Assembly (NCBI GenBank): GCA_023053545.1
Contig: JAKZAN010000002.1
Coordinates: 12,024,790 to 12,088,789 of the forward strand
Direction of reading: 5' to 3'
DNA length: 64,000 nucleotides
Source of the DNA: Lepidurus packardi
Taxonomy: Eukaryota; Arthropoda; Branchiopoda; Notostraca; Triopsidae
Of this stretch, positions 49,498-60,073 are shown in pieces. Numbering within the stretch: position 1 is the first letter of the stretch; each line of letters opens with the position of its first letter. A program made the position numbers and the translations under genes. The notes beneath the pieces were generated by a model that was not told the DNA's origin, searched no databases, and worked only from the letters and a program-made list of their open reading frames with translations.

Positions 49498-51703
49498 ATG
49501 GAGGGAACCTCGGACAAACTCACGGAGCTGACCACCCTGGTAGAAGAGCTTACCACTGGCGGAGGCAAAGTATTGAACGAGAAAAAGTTAAAGGAGTTGA
49601 AAAAACTATGCAGGTATGTAAAAGCGTCTACCAAACATATGTTCAAGCTACCCATTTTTGTAATGCCAGGGTTTCGGATGAATTGCTCCAGTTAGCCTAC
49701 CGTTTGATCTTCCACCATTTATCTCAGCCTCATTGCGAAATACGCCTTTTGGCCTTTTTTCTCATCAAAGAACTCTTTCAGTAAGGTGTAATTTATTTTC
49801 TGTGCTGGTATATTGCGAACGTGTAATTCTATAGGCGTTCCCATGTCTTTCGCGAGTGTTTGGTGGCTGACTTTCAGCTTTTGTTGGAACTCATATTGGA
49901 AACAGAGCCTAGCAAGCCTTTACCGCCCCCCTTGCCTATTGCTAAACTTTTAAAGCAAGACGCATTGAAAACGATTCATGAATGGCATGGGAAGTTCGGA
50001 GCAGGCTATCGGAAACTTGAGCTGGGCTACCAATATCTTCGCAAATGTAAACGTGTGGATTTTCATGATTTGGAAGCTAGAACTCGGATCGAAAGAGAGC
50101 GAGAGGAAGAAAGAATCCGTAAACTTGAGATTCAACGATCAAAGAAGCTAGACAAATTAACAGAAGAAATTAAATCAATGGAACAAGATGCTCAAGATTT
50201 AGTATTACAGATGAATAACTGCTTCCAACTGCTCATTCCACGACCAGAAGATTTCGTGTGCGAACCCAAAGCGGACAGTACTGAGCCCGCTGATTTACGG
50301 TCCCATGGTTTGATCAGTTATCATCAAGTGATAGAGGTCAATCTCAAACCAGATCCCGTGCAAGTTGATAAAGATAACGTCATAATCGTGCAGACTCTGC
50401 GAGAGCAATATTCACTGTTGAAGAACCGTTTTCGGCCCATGGTAAATCGTTGGAATTCCGTCGTAGCAAACCTCAATTCTGCGGTAACGTTGCGAAAAAT
50501 ACTTGATATGAAATGCGAATTTGAAAGTTTGGAAAACAAATATTTCGAATTGAAGCTACCCGATGTGCCTTTGAAAGATTACAGCGATAGTGACTCGGAC
50601 TTCGAAGATGTTACGGAGAAAGAAGGTTTTGAAGAAACGGTTCAAGCGCCTGGTGTTTTCTCTTTCAAAAGCACAAGTCCTTCGAGATCCAGACTTCCAC
50701 AGTTTGATTCAGCACCCAGTTCCGAACCTGTTCCGTCGACATCTAGATCTAGAGTGGCGAATTTTCTCGGGTCACTTGACAGAAATGAAACTTCCGAAAC
50801 GTCTGAGACGAAACGCAAGCTACTGGCCATTGCTCCCAAATTGCCTTTTCAAGCTGACTTGATTACGTGGGGACAAGAACCCCAAGATGCTCCAATAATT
50901 GCAAGGTAAACTAGGTTTCGCACGAATTCCAATTGTCGGATCATGAATCCATTTTCTTAGGCCCCATGGGGATGGCCACCGGTTTTGGTCGGCCAGCTCC
51001 AATGACCAAGAAGGGATAGCCCACCCCGAGGGACGAGCAGCTCGTTTGACAAGAGTGACGGAGTTCAGTGGTCAGTTCGAGCCCGTTTCTTGGTTTTGTA
51101 GAGCACCTCTACCTAGCGGGAAGCTTTGCTCCAGGCAAGATAGGCGTAAGGTAAGTTTTCTTACTCGGCTTCAAAATGTTGATTCAAACTGAAACTTTTA
51201 GTGCCCGTTCCATGGGAAAATCGTGCCAAGAAACGAAATTGGCGCGCTTAAGAACCCTAACCAACCCCCGGAAAGTATCACGAATGGATTAGCGAAAAAC
51301 TCGGTACCGGATTGGCAAGATCCGCAGCTATTAGCGGAACTTCAGGTATGCGTTTTTAGGATTTTACAGCAGGCATTACAGAGAAAGTTTATTTATAGGC
51401 GGCAACTGGTGTTGATCTCACCGTTGGAAAGAAATCCAGGAAGGGAAAGAACATTAAGCACCCCAATTTGACCGATCTGAAAGCAAAGCAAAACACCGTT
51501 CGAAAGCGTTTGGAAAAGAAGGTCTTCAATAAGTAAGTAGAATCGCTTATTGATGACTTGCAAGAGTTTTTTTTTACAAAAATTTTATTGTTCACGAATT
51601 CAGGGCGACAGTTCAAAGAGTGTCTGCTGTATTAGATGGTTTAGATTATCGCAAGCATAGCGACAAGTTTGGCGACCAGTTTAATTATTCCCTCAATAAA
51701 TAA
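49498..51703 (+). CDS. UVSSA: UV-stimulated scaffold protein A, seven exons, 621 aa
   Basis: Exons 49498-49613, 49670-49780, 49835-50905, 50961-51150, 51202-51345, 51399-51532 and 51604-51703 total 1866 nt; human UVSSA is 709 aa. UVSSA acts in transcription-coupled repair, binding stalled RNA polymerase II and recruiting TFIIH. The N-terminal VHS-like helical domain covers about residues 1-150 ([31 protein letters not shown]). A coiled-coil follows ([17 protein letters not shown]), then an acidic DSDSDFEDV segment near 320, which resembles the TFIIH-binding acidic motif. The conserved C-terminal module has [24 protein letters not shown] and the zinc-binding-like [14 protein letters not shown], then [22 protein letters not shown] and the terminal [11 protein letters not shown]. 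Confidence 0.94.
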
Positions 51704-52129
51704 CTTATTTATCCGGTGGTGTATTACCATATCAGAGTTAATATTGTACGCGTGGCACTAGACGAACATAAAAGAATGGTTCATTTGGGAGTTTGGCAAC
51801 GCTGGCTTCCCTTATTTAATTCGGTCCTGGTGACGTCAGACTGTGCTGATGCAAATGGTGCAGAGAGAGTGAACGTGGCCTATTTGTAGAGTTCTGCTTG
51901 CAAACATGGTTTCGTTTTCAAGCTGTTGGTAGTTTGATCTCATAGTAGTCATATTTTCTCTTAAAAGCAAACGTTCTTATTTCAAGTAGCCATGAATTGA
52001 AGAACTTATGGGAAAAGTTTCGTTATGATTCCAAGAACAGCATAAGTTGTCAATTGTCCGGGTTGCTTATATCTGTGATTCACTTTGGCGATCCTGGTTT
52101 ATTTTCAGTGAAGTGAAGTGTTTTTTACT
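51704..52129. other. Intergenic between UVSSA and the GTPase gene
   Basis: Both neighbours are on the plus strand. No coding signal is seen. The region should hold the UVSSA 3' end and the promoter of the GTPase gene. Confidence 0.5.
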
Positions 52130-54423
52130 ATGAATTTAGCGAAGAACGACGCACGTCATGTACGGCAGAAAACGAAATCTATTGGGAGCCCAGTAAGTTT
52201 ATTATATTATGAATACATTATCCTTTTCCAACTTTATGATTTACACACTTTCCCTTTCATTGCCCTTTGTCTAACCTTTTGCCGCACTTCTCTTCTATTT
52301 ATAAATGAACTTCAGTGTCTCTGGGAACTTGGAACACGACGATTGCCAAAATTTACGAATTTCTTTGTTCTTTTTCCTGCTCAAAAAGGATCCCATGGAT
52401 GCGTTTTTGGGCCTCTACGATGCCGTATCGCCTTCTGATGTAGAGGAAGACGACGATGACGAAATAATGCAACAGATATCTACATTAAATGGCCATACAT
52501 TTTTATCACTACCTCCTGAACCGCAGGCTGGCAATGTGGAGTATAAACTTAAACTTGTAAATCCATCGCAATCCCGCTTTGAACATCTCGTCACCCAGGT
52601 ACAAACTTGTGTGAAGCAATGGTTAATAATTGGTTTCATTTTAGATGAAATGGCGGTTACGAGAAGGACAAGGCGAAGCCATTTATGAAATTGGCGTAGA
52701 AGATAGCGGGTCGCTGCAAGGATTGTCCGAACAAGATATGGAGGCCAGTTTAGCTACTTTAGAAGCCATGGCTAGTAGATTAGGAGCATCTACGTCGATA
52801 CTCCGGAGGCGATCTCTAAGTCAAGTTGATAGTGAGGGAAATGTAATTTCTCGGTTAGTATTTTTGTGCCTGTGGAAAATTAAGCCGTTTTGACCAATGT
52901 TTTTGCCTTAGATCTGTGTCGGAAGCCCTTGTTCGCAAAGTGCCCGATGATCAGCATAGCATAGATATTCGGGTCGCAGTCCTTGGCAATGCTGAGGTCG
53001 GCAAATCGACCCTCATCGGGGTTCTTACTCAGGGTCAAATGGACAACGGTCGCGGGAGCGCTAGGTTAAACCTGTTTAGGCATTTGCATGAAGTACAATC
53101 AGGAAGAACTTCCTCCATTTCTCATGAAATTCTTGGCTTTGATGAAAAAGTAATAAATGCGATATGTGGTACAAGGGAAAGTAATTTAATGTGTGGTTTC
53201 TCCAGGGAAGCGTCATTAACTATGTGGGGTCTACGTGTGCCGAAGACATTTGCGCTCTCTCGTCGAAACTCATTACTTTCATTGATCTGGCTGGGCATCA
53301 GAAGTATTTGCGTACTACCATACGAGGTCTAACTTCGTATGAGCCGCACTATGTAGCCTTGGTCGTGAGTGCGACGTGCGGTGTGACTGCAACCACAAGG
53401 GAACATTTAGGCTTAGCCTTGGCCTTAGAAGTACCCGTTGTTATTGTTATGACAAAAATAGACGTAGCAATGCCCTCCCAGCAACAAGCGGCGTTGGAAG
53501 CATTACAGTCATTGCTGAAAGCACCCGGTATTTGTAAAGCTCCTTGGAGGTACTAATTCACCTTTGAGGTTAGAAATGTCTATTAAGCATTATTGGTGCA
53601 GAATTGAAACTGATGATGACGTAATGGCAGCATCGTCTCAATGTCTACAAGGCAATACGGTTCCTATATTTGCCATTTCGAGTGTGACTGGTAACGGGCT
53701 GGATCTGCTTACAAGATTTCTGTACCTACTACCACCAGGACTTAGCCTACCTGAACGTCAAAGGTTGGAGCAGTTGCCAACCTTATTTCAGGTGTACGAG
53801 ACGCTCCGGCTGGATGGGGTGGGTACCGTTTTGGGTGGATTGCTAAGCAGAGGCGTCCTCCAACAAGGAGACAAGCTTATCATTGGCCCGTTGGAGAACG
53901 GACTGTTTAAGCAGGTTAAGATTCACTCTATTCATCGCTACAAACGTCCATGTCGACTTGTACATGCAGGCCAGAGCGCCTCAGTTGTCCTCAGTCAAGC
54001 TAGCCAACTGGATGGCCTGTCACCAAGGCGGGGCTTGATTCTAGCCCATAGGACAATGAAACCTAGAGCTAGTCTGTTTTTCCAGGTGAGAATAGTTATT
54101 AAGGATTAATAAAGGATTCCAGATTAATTTGTATCTGATTGAAATAGGCTTCAATTGTTTTGTTGTTTCACACACGATGGATTCAGCCAGGCTTCCAGAC
54201 TACCATTCACATCGGATCTGTACGACAGACGGTGGTTTTGGAGGGAATAATGGCGGCCCAGCGAATGGCAACAAACGATCGAGCTTCAGTGCTGTTTCGT
54301 TTTTTACAGCATCCAGAGTTTTTGGAACCAGGAATGAGACTAGTTTTTCGCACAGGATCCACGAAGGGTATTGGAAAGGTTACACAAGTGTTCCCCATTG
54401 ATTGGGACGATGCGGAGCGATGA
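52130..54423 (+). CDS. GTPBP2: GTPBP1/2-family translational GTPase, seven exons, 607 aa
   Basis: Exons 52130-52192, 52389-52598, 52645-52853, 52912-53149, 53206-53549, 53602-54085 and 54148-54423 total 1824 nt; human GTPBP2 is 602 aa. These proteins help rescue stalled ribosomes. A family N-terminal domain has LPPEPQAGNVEYKLKLVNPS, RFEHLVTQ|MKWRLREGQGEAIYEIGVED. The GTPase carries G1 GNAEVGKST (about 187), switch region NLFRHLHEVQSGRTSSISHEILGFD, G3 DLAGH (about 269) and G4 TKID (about 325), followed by TTREHLGLALALEVP. Beta-barrel domains follow (VGTVLGGLLSRGVLQQGDKLIIGP, VRQTVVLEGI, FRFLQHPEFLEPGMRLVFRTG). G1 has AEVGKST where family members commonly have VDSGKST. The first exon is short and less certain; the internal exons are secure. 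GTPBP1 versus GTPBP2 cannot be fully settled by eye. Confidence 0.93.
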
Positions 54424-55088
54424 ATTCAAGTTTGGTGCAAGGTGGATTTTCAATCATTTTAGTTTAGTTTATTGCACGCTACGGTACAAATTCGAGGTTC
54501 AAAGAACAGTTTTATTAGATTTTTTCGATATTCGATAACGCTGTTAATGTAATGGATATTTTTGCCCGTGTGCTAATTTATATATATGCAGAAATTATAT
54601 AATCCAACCTTTTAAGTATATCTAGCCATACCAAACTTAAGTAATTGGTTGTACTGGTGTTGAAACACAGAAAACTTAACTAGAAAATATAGCTCTCTTA
54701 CGATGATTTTGTATGGCATTCGGTAAGCCCCAAAACTTTTGATACAGAAAAGAAAAACGGACTTGACTGACAAAGCCTAAAATACGGCCAATCAAAATCT
54801 ATCAAATGCTATCAAGTTATATCAAACTCGATCAAGTGTATCAAATTCTATCAAGTTGTATCAAAATTTCTACGAAATGCGAACTAAAATGCGACCCAAA
54901 CGCGAAGTGCGAAACGACTGTGTTTCTAAGTGCCATCAACTCACCGATTTTGTACAGGTTTGTCTCGCCTGGACCGGGCCCGGCTCGCTTTTAAACCACG
55001 CCTATTTGTTGCATCTGTCATTCTTCTTATTATTATTATGACTTTTGTTTCCTCTCACAATTCTTTTTATTAATGGAATATTGTCGCA
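54424..55088. other. Intergenic, AT-rich
   Basis: The 3' flank of the GTPase gene, with the 10-bp repeat listed separately. Just left of the inverted repeat, ATATTGTCGCAGTCGACAATAT is an imperfect palindrome (about 55077-55098). Confidence 0.5.
54791..54868. repeat. Eight-unit 10-bp tandem repeat
   Basis: Units of form ATCAARNNNT recur every 10 bp (ATCAAAATCT, ATCAAATGCT, ATCAAGTTAT, ATCAAACTCG and so on) for about 78 bp. The constant part is ATCAA and the 3' half varies, giving A-tract phasing near the helical repeat. Confidence 0.85.
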
Positions 55089-55205
55089 GTCGACAATATT
55101 TGCAACTTTAATCAGCTAAGCTGATACTCTGCTACTTGGAGGTAGCTACTTACCTTCTGTGGGAATCAGGAGAACCAGAAGGAACAGGTATACCAGGAGT
55201 TAAAG
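55089..55205 (+). repeat. Left arm of 117-bp inverted repeat
   Basis: It runs from GTCGACAATATTTGCAACTT to CCAGGAGTTAAAG and matches the reverse complement of 59351-59467 over its whole length. The inner third, read forward, gives collagen-like triplets (GEP EGT GIP GVK). Confidence 0.9.
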
Positions 55206-55623
55206 CGCTGATGTTCCTCTTCAATGTGCAGCTGATTTATTTCCTACACCTAATTTTTTTTTTTAAATCGAAGAAAATTAAATTTTCTCCCCTTGTTTTA
55301 GTGCTTCAAACTACGGGAAAAATAATGTATGAGTACTTGTATTTGTGAGCTTTCAATAAAAATACTGTAAAACAAACAAATGGCCTTGTCATTATTTCGA
55401 ACGATTTTGACTCACAATCCAAAATTAAGGAAGGCTTTTTTTATTACACTTTTCAATACAATACAAAGGGACACAATGCAAACTTCTAGAGAATACAAGT
55501 CATGGCAATGGGCGAACCGTCAAATTTGTATAAATCGAACAAAAGATGGATGCTACCCTCACACTGTACACTAGCTTACTTCGTAGTTGTATTTATAGAT
55601 GTTTCAACGACCATTAGATATAA

Positions 55624-55693
55624 GCCCAAGACCGCGTGGATAACACGCACGACTGGGGACCCAAAGGTCCTCGGTTCGATTCCAGGTCGAGGC
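55624..55693 (+). repeat. tRNA-like sequence, probable SINE head or tRNA pseudogene
   Basis: There is a perfect RNA polymerase III B-box (GGTTCGATTCC, 55672-55682) and a 5-bp D-arm hairpin (GCGTG-GATAA-CACGC). GCC at the 5' side pairs with GGC at the 3' side, but the middle of the acceptor stem and the anticodon stem are mismatched. The D- to T-arm text resembles an arginine-type tRNA. A folded TTTCGT...ACGAAA hairpin follows. It is too degenerate to be a working tRNA. Confidence 0.45.
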
Positions 55694-57040
55694 ACTTTAT
55701 TTCGTCGAAAAAACGAAATATTTAATGGCTCCCTTTCCCTGTACCATATGCCTTCCCGGCAAGGTTCCTATTCCCATATTCGAAATTGTGATGCTTCGGC
55801 ATTACGAGCTCGAATATCGTGGATAGGAAACCGAGCAGGGGAGTTGGGAACAGGGAAAAGGGGCGAGGCTCTCAATTTTTGACGATTTTTCAAGGGGACC
55901 CCCTTGATCGTGCAGGGATCCTTATGGAAAAAAGCCCAGAAAACGCTTTCCCAGCTCGAAAAGGAGCCACGCCCCCTTTTTGGTCCAATCCACCAATAGG
56001 ATCCGTCCGTTTCGGAAACCACGCCCCCTTTTTTAGCGGATTTTTTGAAAAATCACGCAAGAATATTTAAAATTTTCACTTTTATTGCAAAAATTGCAAA
56101 TAATACAAAAAGGACATTTTTGGAAACTAAATTTTACGGGGAACATTTGGGTACAACAAATAAGGAATTCCAGTGGGAAGCAAAACATCTCATTTGCACA
56201 ATATTAGAATCCCAATTTTCAGAGCGAAAAAAATCACAGAACAAAAATTCGAACAGATTTAGAAGGCAGCACTAGAACAATGTTTCTGGAGGGAAATATT
56301 TTTACAAGAAAAACAAAAAAATATGAAGCAATTCTTCCCAAAACTTTTTACAATAATACACAACGTCGAACCCACAGGGTGCTTTGCAGATTTGGAAGAC
56401 ATATTTGCAAGCCGCCGGATTGTGACACAAGGCCGACGAGTCCATAATCTTGTAAGGGACCAAATTAAAATTACGAAAATTATGAGCAAATTGATCCGAT
56501 CCTGGACGCTGATTTCAAATGGAGAATCACAATCATTTCCTGCTTGATCAGATCTTCTGCCTAACAAAAGTTGTGTCATCTACTGTTTGTCGCTCTTCCA
56601 TTGTAATTCATCATTATTACATCCTTATTTATATGTGAAACTAATTCACCTTCTGGAAGCTAGACGATGGAGGTTCTGCGGTTCTCTGACATGCTGCGGA
56701 CAAATTCGCATCATGGGAACGAGGCAATACCGCGATGGATCACTTGAGATTGTTGCTTCATTTCCACTTCCACTATAATAAGATAAAAAAAGACCAATTA
56801 ATCAAATTGTTAAACGCATTCAAAAGAAAACTTACATTTCGCTTTCCTTTCCGGTCCTGGCAAAGAACTAAACCTGCAGTAGATTCGCATCCCTGGCCAT
56901 CAGCCAGCGCGCAATGCTGGCGTCTCTCACCTCGTTGATGTTGGTAATCAGCCAATCCCTCCAGACAGGGTTCCAGGCGTTGTAGCCACAAAAGTGAACA
57001 CCGATATCGCAGGACGAACACGGATATCGCACTGATTAGG

Positions 57041-58022
57041 TTAGCCACCGCCATAATTAACGTTCGAACTGCACGCCAAAGACCGCCACTGCTGTCTATG
57101 GTTAGCCACCGCCCTATTGAAAACCTCCAACGATGTTTTCAAAAGGAATTGCCCGCCAAAGACCGCCACTGTTGTCTATGGTTAGCCACCGCCCTATTGA
57201 AAACCTCCAACGATGTTTTCAAAAGGAATTGCCCGCCAAAGACCGCCACTGCTGTCTATGGTTAGCCACCGCCCTATTGAAAACCTCCAACGATGTTTTC
57301 AAAAGGAATTGCCCGCCAAAGACCGCCACTGTTGTCTATGGTTAGCCACCGCCCTATTGAAAACCTCCAACGATGTTTTCAAAAGGAATTGCCCGCCAAA
57401 GAACGCCACTGTTGTCTATGGTTAGCCACCGCCCTATTGAAAACCTCCAACGATGTTTTCAAAAGGAATTGCCCGCCAAAGACCGCCACTGTTGTCTATG
57501 GTTAGCCACCGCCCTAATGAAAACCTCCAACGATGTTTTCAAGAGGAATTGCCCGCCAAAGACCGCCCCTGCTGTCTATGGTTAGCCACCATCACAATGA
57601 AAACCACCCAACGATATCTTCATCATGAATTGTCCGCCAAAGACCGCCACTGCTGTCTAAGGTTAGCCACCACCCTATTGAAAACCTCCAACGATGTTTT
57701 CAAAAGGAATTGCCCGCCAAAGACCGCCACTGCTGTCTTAGGTTAGCCACCATCACAATGAAAACCACCCAACGATATCTTCATCATGAATTGTCCGCCA
57801 AAGACCGCCACTGCTGTCTAAGGCTAGCCACCACCCTATTGAAAACCTCCAACGATGTTTTCAAAAGGAATTGCCCGCCAAAGACCGCCACTGCTGTCTA
57901 TGGTTAGCCACCGCCCTAATGAAAACCTCCAACGATGTTTTCAATAGAAGTTGCCCGCCAAAGACCGCCACTGCTGTCTAAGGTTAGCCACCGCCATAGT
58001 GAAGACCTCAACGATGCTCGCC
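57041..58022. repeat. 80-bp minisatellite, about 12-13 copies, two monomer types
   Basis: Units begin GTTAGCCACC at 57101, 57181, 57261, 57341, 57421, 57501, 57581, 57662, 57742, 57823, 57903 and 57983 (partial), preceded by a shortened unit at 57041. All share CCGCCAAAGACCGCC. Type A reads GCCCTATTGAAAACCTCC; type B (57581 and 57742) reads ATCACAATGAAAACCACCC and differs through the centre. The order is A6-B-A-B-A-A-partial. Because 80 is not a multiple of three, each frame closes after about 2.7 units, so the many 70-codon frames here are artefacts. Confidence 0.95.
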
Positions 58023-58324
58023 TGAAAGAAACAATGAGTAGTAAAAACTTATAAATGTAAATTAAAGTGGTACAACAATCACTTCGAAGCTCCCCATGAA
58101 CTTTAAACTGAAATCGGATTCGTTAGAAGTTGACCTCTTGGCACAGGATCACTTCCTCTTCCCCTTCATTTCGCCACCGAAAACTAGAAGAAAAGGGAAA
58201 AATATCAGTACGCATGAAATCAATTCATAAACAAAATGTTTAAACTTACAAATACGTGTGAACAAACACATCCGCAGAGGAAGGCTCCCAAAACGGGTGA
58301 AAACGCAAAACGTATGAAAAGGAT

Positions 58325-58648
58325 CAAACTTGTCCTGATTCGCGTTTGAAGACTTCCGGTAACACATAAAAAACAACAACACAAATTGCATAAAACATGT
58401 GAAAGCAGAAGGACTATGGAGAAGGAGAAAAACTTGCCGAGTTTTGTGTTTGTAGACTTCCGACAGACAAATAAAAAACAACAACACAAGTTGCACACGT
58501 TTGAGACGTTCGTCTCAAACGTGTGCAAACATGTGAAAGCAGAAGGACTATGGAGAAGGAGGAAAACTTGCCGAGTTTTGTGTTTGTAGACTTCCGACAG
58601 ACAAATAAAAAACAACAACACAAGTTGCACACGTTTGAGACGTTCGTC
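58325..58648. repeat. Tandem repeat, unit about 130 bp, about 2.5 copies
   Basis: Two near-identical units (about 58392-58510 and 58529-58648) share AACATGTGAAAGCAGAAGGA, CTTGCCGAGTTTTGTGTTTG and ACAACAACACAAGTTGCACA. A more diverged half copy (GTTTGAAGACTTCCGG, ACAACAACACAAATTGC) lies at about 58345-58392. Confidence 0.9.
58493..58526. repeat. Perfect 34-nt palindrome
   Basis: Two 16-nt arms (left arm GCACACGTTTGAGACG) are exact reverse complements around a TT centre. It sits at the junction between the two 130-bp units. The left arm recurs without its partner at about 58626-58641. Confidence 0.95.
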
Positions 58649-58983
58649 AAGTCGACCTCACTTCTGCATTTCCGGTTCGGTACATCGTATGAGCGTCGCA
58701 ACACCCAGTTGTCCTCCCCCTTTCGCCACCTTCCACCCAGTTTAGTCGATTAACGTTACCAAAGAACCTGCAACGAAACGTAAAATAGAAAAAAGTAAGT
58801 TCGAAATGTATACAAACGAAGCAAAATCTAACGACATGGGAAAGTAAAAGATTATGTTTTACCTCGACTTCGCGAACACTCCGACTTACAAAAGTTGACT
58901 TTAGCATCGCAGGCAATCTTGGAAACACCGCTGAATGCGAAGAAAGCTCACCAAGGGACCAACCCGAAGAACGGTCTATCGCG

Positions 58984-59180
58984 GCACTTTTCACTCTTGG
59001 AAACACTGGGATTTGAAGAAGGGGCATGAAGGAATCCCGAAGATCAGGCAAATGGGCGAAACTTCCACAGAAGAAACTTCCATCTGCACTTTTCGCTCTT
59101 GAATACACCGGGATTTGAAGAAAGGGGCATGAAGAAATTGCCTGATCCCAAGGATCAGGCAAATGGGCGAAACTTCCATC
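58984..59180. repeat. Imperfect 102-bp tandem duplication
   Basis: GCACTTTTC-CTCTTG, GGGATTTGAAGAA-GGGGCAT and GATCAGGCAAATGGGCGAAA each occur twice at an offset of about 102-115 bp. The second unit has a small insertion containing a CCTGATCC-AAGGATCAGG hairpin. Confidence 0.85.
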
Positions 59181-59350
59181 CCTGCCAGGGCTGCGTTCTT
59201 CAGTAGAGGCTCCCCAAATCCGTTCACCACCCGTTTACCATAGAAAAGCTTCGTTGTTACCATTAAAGACCTAATGAATGGCAACAACAAAGACTTTTCG
59301 CCGCCCAGTAAATTAAAAGTTGCGGCAAAAGACCTAACCGGCCAACAACA

Positions 59351-59467
59351 CTTTAACTCCTGGCATACCTGTTCCTTCTGGTTCTCCTGGTTCCCACAGA
59401 AGGTAAGTAGCTACCTCCAAGTAGCAGAATATCAGCTTAGCAGATTAAAGTTGCAAATTCTGTCGAC
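59351..59467 (-). repeat. Right arm of 117-bp inverted repeat
   Basis: It is the reverse complement of 55089-55205 with few mismatches. It runs CTTTAACTCCTGG to TGTCGAC on the plus strand. Read on the minus strand the inner part gives EPGEPEGTGMPGVK. Confidence 0.9.
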
Positions 59468-60073
59468 GGCGAAGGATGATGTAAGGCAGGGATGAAGTAG
59501 AGAGCACACTTAACACCAACACATTTTTTGTTTACTGGCGTAGGCCTGACCAGAGTTTTGCCGAACACCACACTTAACACTTTAAACGCGCACTTGAATT
59601 GACTCCAGGTTTTGGAAGATCCAATTCTTAATGTTTTCGAAGATAACGCTTAATCCGATTGTTAATGTTCAACATGCTTGGTAATGTTTAACTATAAACT
59701 CACTACTAACTTTCACAAGGTCGCTGGAGAAAACCAAGTCTGCACTGATTGCTTGCTAGGGAGCAACTGACGTTATAGGGTTTCTTCAGGGTGCACATCC
59801 GTTCAAAGGCAACAAGCTTGTGGAGTCGTTCTCTTGAAACTATCTGGACACGGTTTGATGTTTATAAGAAAAACACATGCAGTGATACGCAGCTTCGGTT
59901 CGGGTTCGTCAATCCATGGTAGCGAATCAGAGAACGGCTTCCCAAACCGAAACTTCTGGCGAATTCTACTACGACATGGGTCGAGGGCCAGAACCGAGCC
60001 ACTTCTTATGTCTTCGCTTTCTTCTAATGGACGGCATTTAAAAACATAAAAGCACAATGTCATTGAAATGTTG
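59468..60073. other. Unassigned spacer between the repeat block and the gypsy remnant
   Basis: A 97-codon minus frame (60096-59803) is open but matches nothing I recognise. It lies where reverse transcriptase would be expected in an intact minus-strand element and does not resemble one. Confidence 0.4.

Larger units (their letters stand above)
55089..59467. mobile_element. Candidate non-autonomous element or block bounded by 117-bp inverted repeats
   Basis: The outer limits are two matching inverted segments, 55089-55205 and 59351-59467, with only a handful of mismatches between them. The 4.1 kb between them has no credible gene; it holds a tRNA-like sequence, an 80-bp minisatellite, a roughly 130-bp tandem repeat with a palindrome and a roughly 102-bp duplication. 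The layout resembles a DNA transposon derivative with long terminal inverted repeats and internal tandem repeats. No target-site duplication was recognised just outside, and similarity stops abruptly at GTCGACA. It may instead be two inverted copies of a smaller repeat. Confidence 0.45.

Noticed and set aside
57133..57907. A run of 65-97 codon plus-strand frames with similar sequence, as a repeat-protein gene family
   Set aside because: They are the same 80-bp satellite read in shifting frames; 80 is not divisible by three.
57041..58022. CRISPR-like array
   Set aside because: Units are contiguous 80-bp repeats without distinct spacers, in a eukaryotic genome.
58149..58753. 96-136 codon minus frames with a repeated FLFVCRKSTNTKLGKF text
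   Set aside because: They come from the 130-bp tandem repeat and its palindrome; no independent coding evidence.
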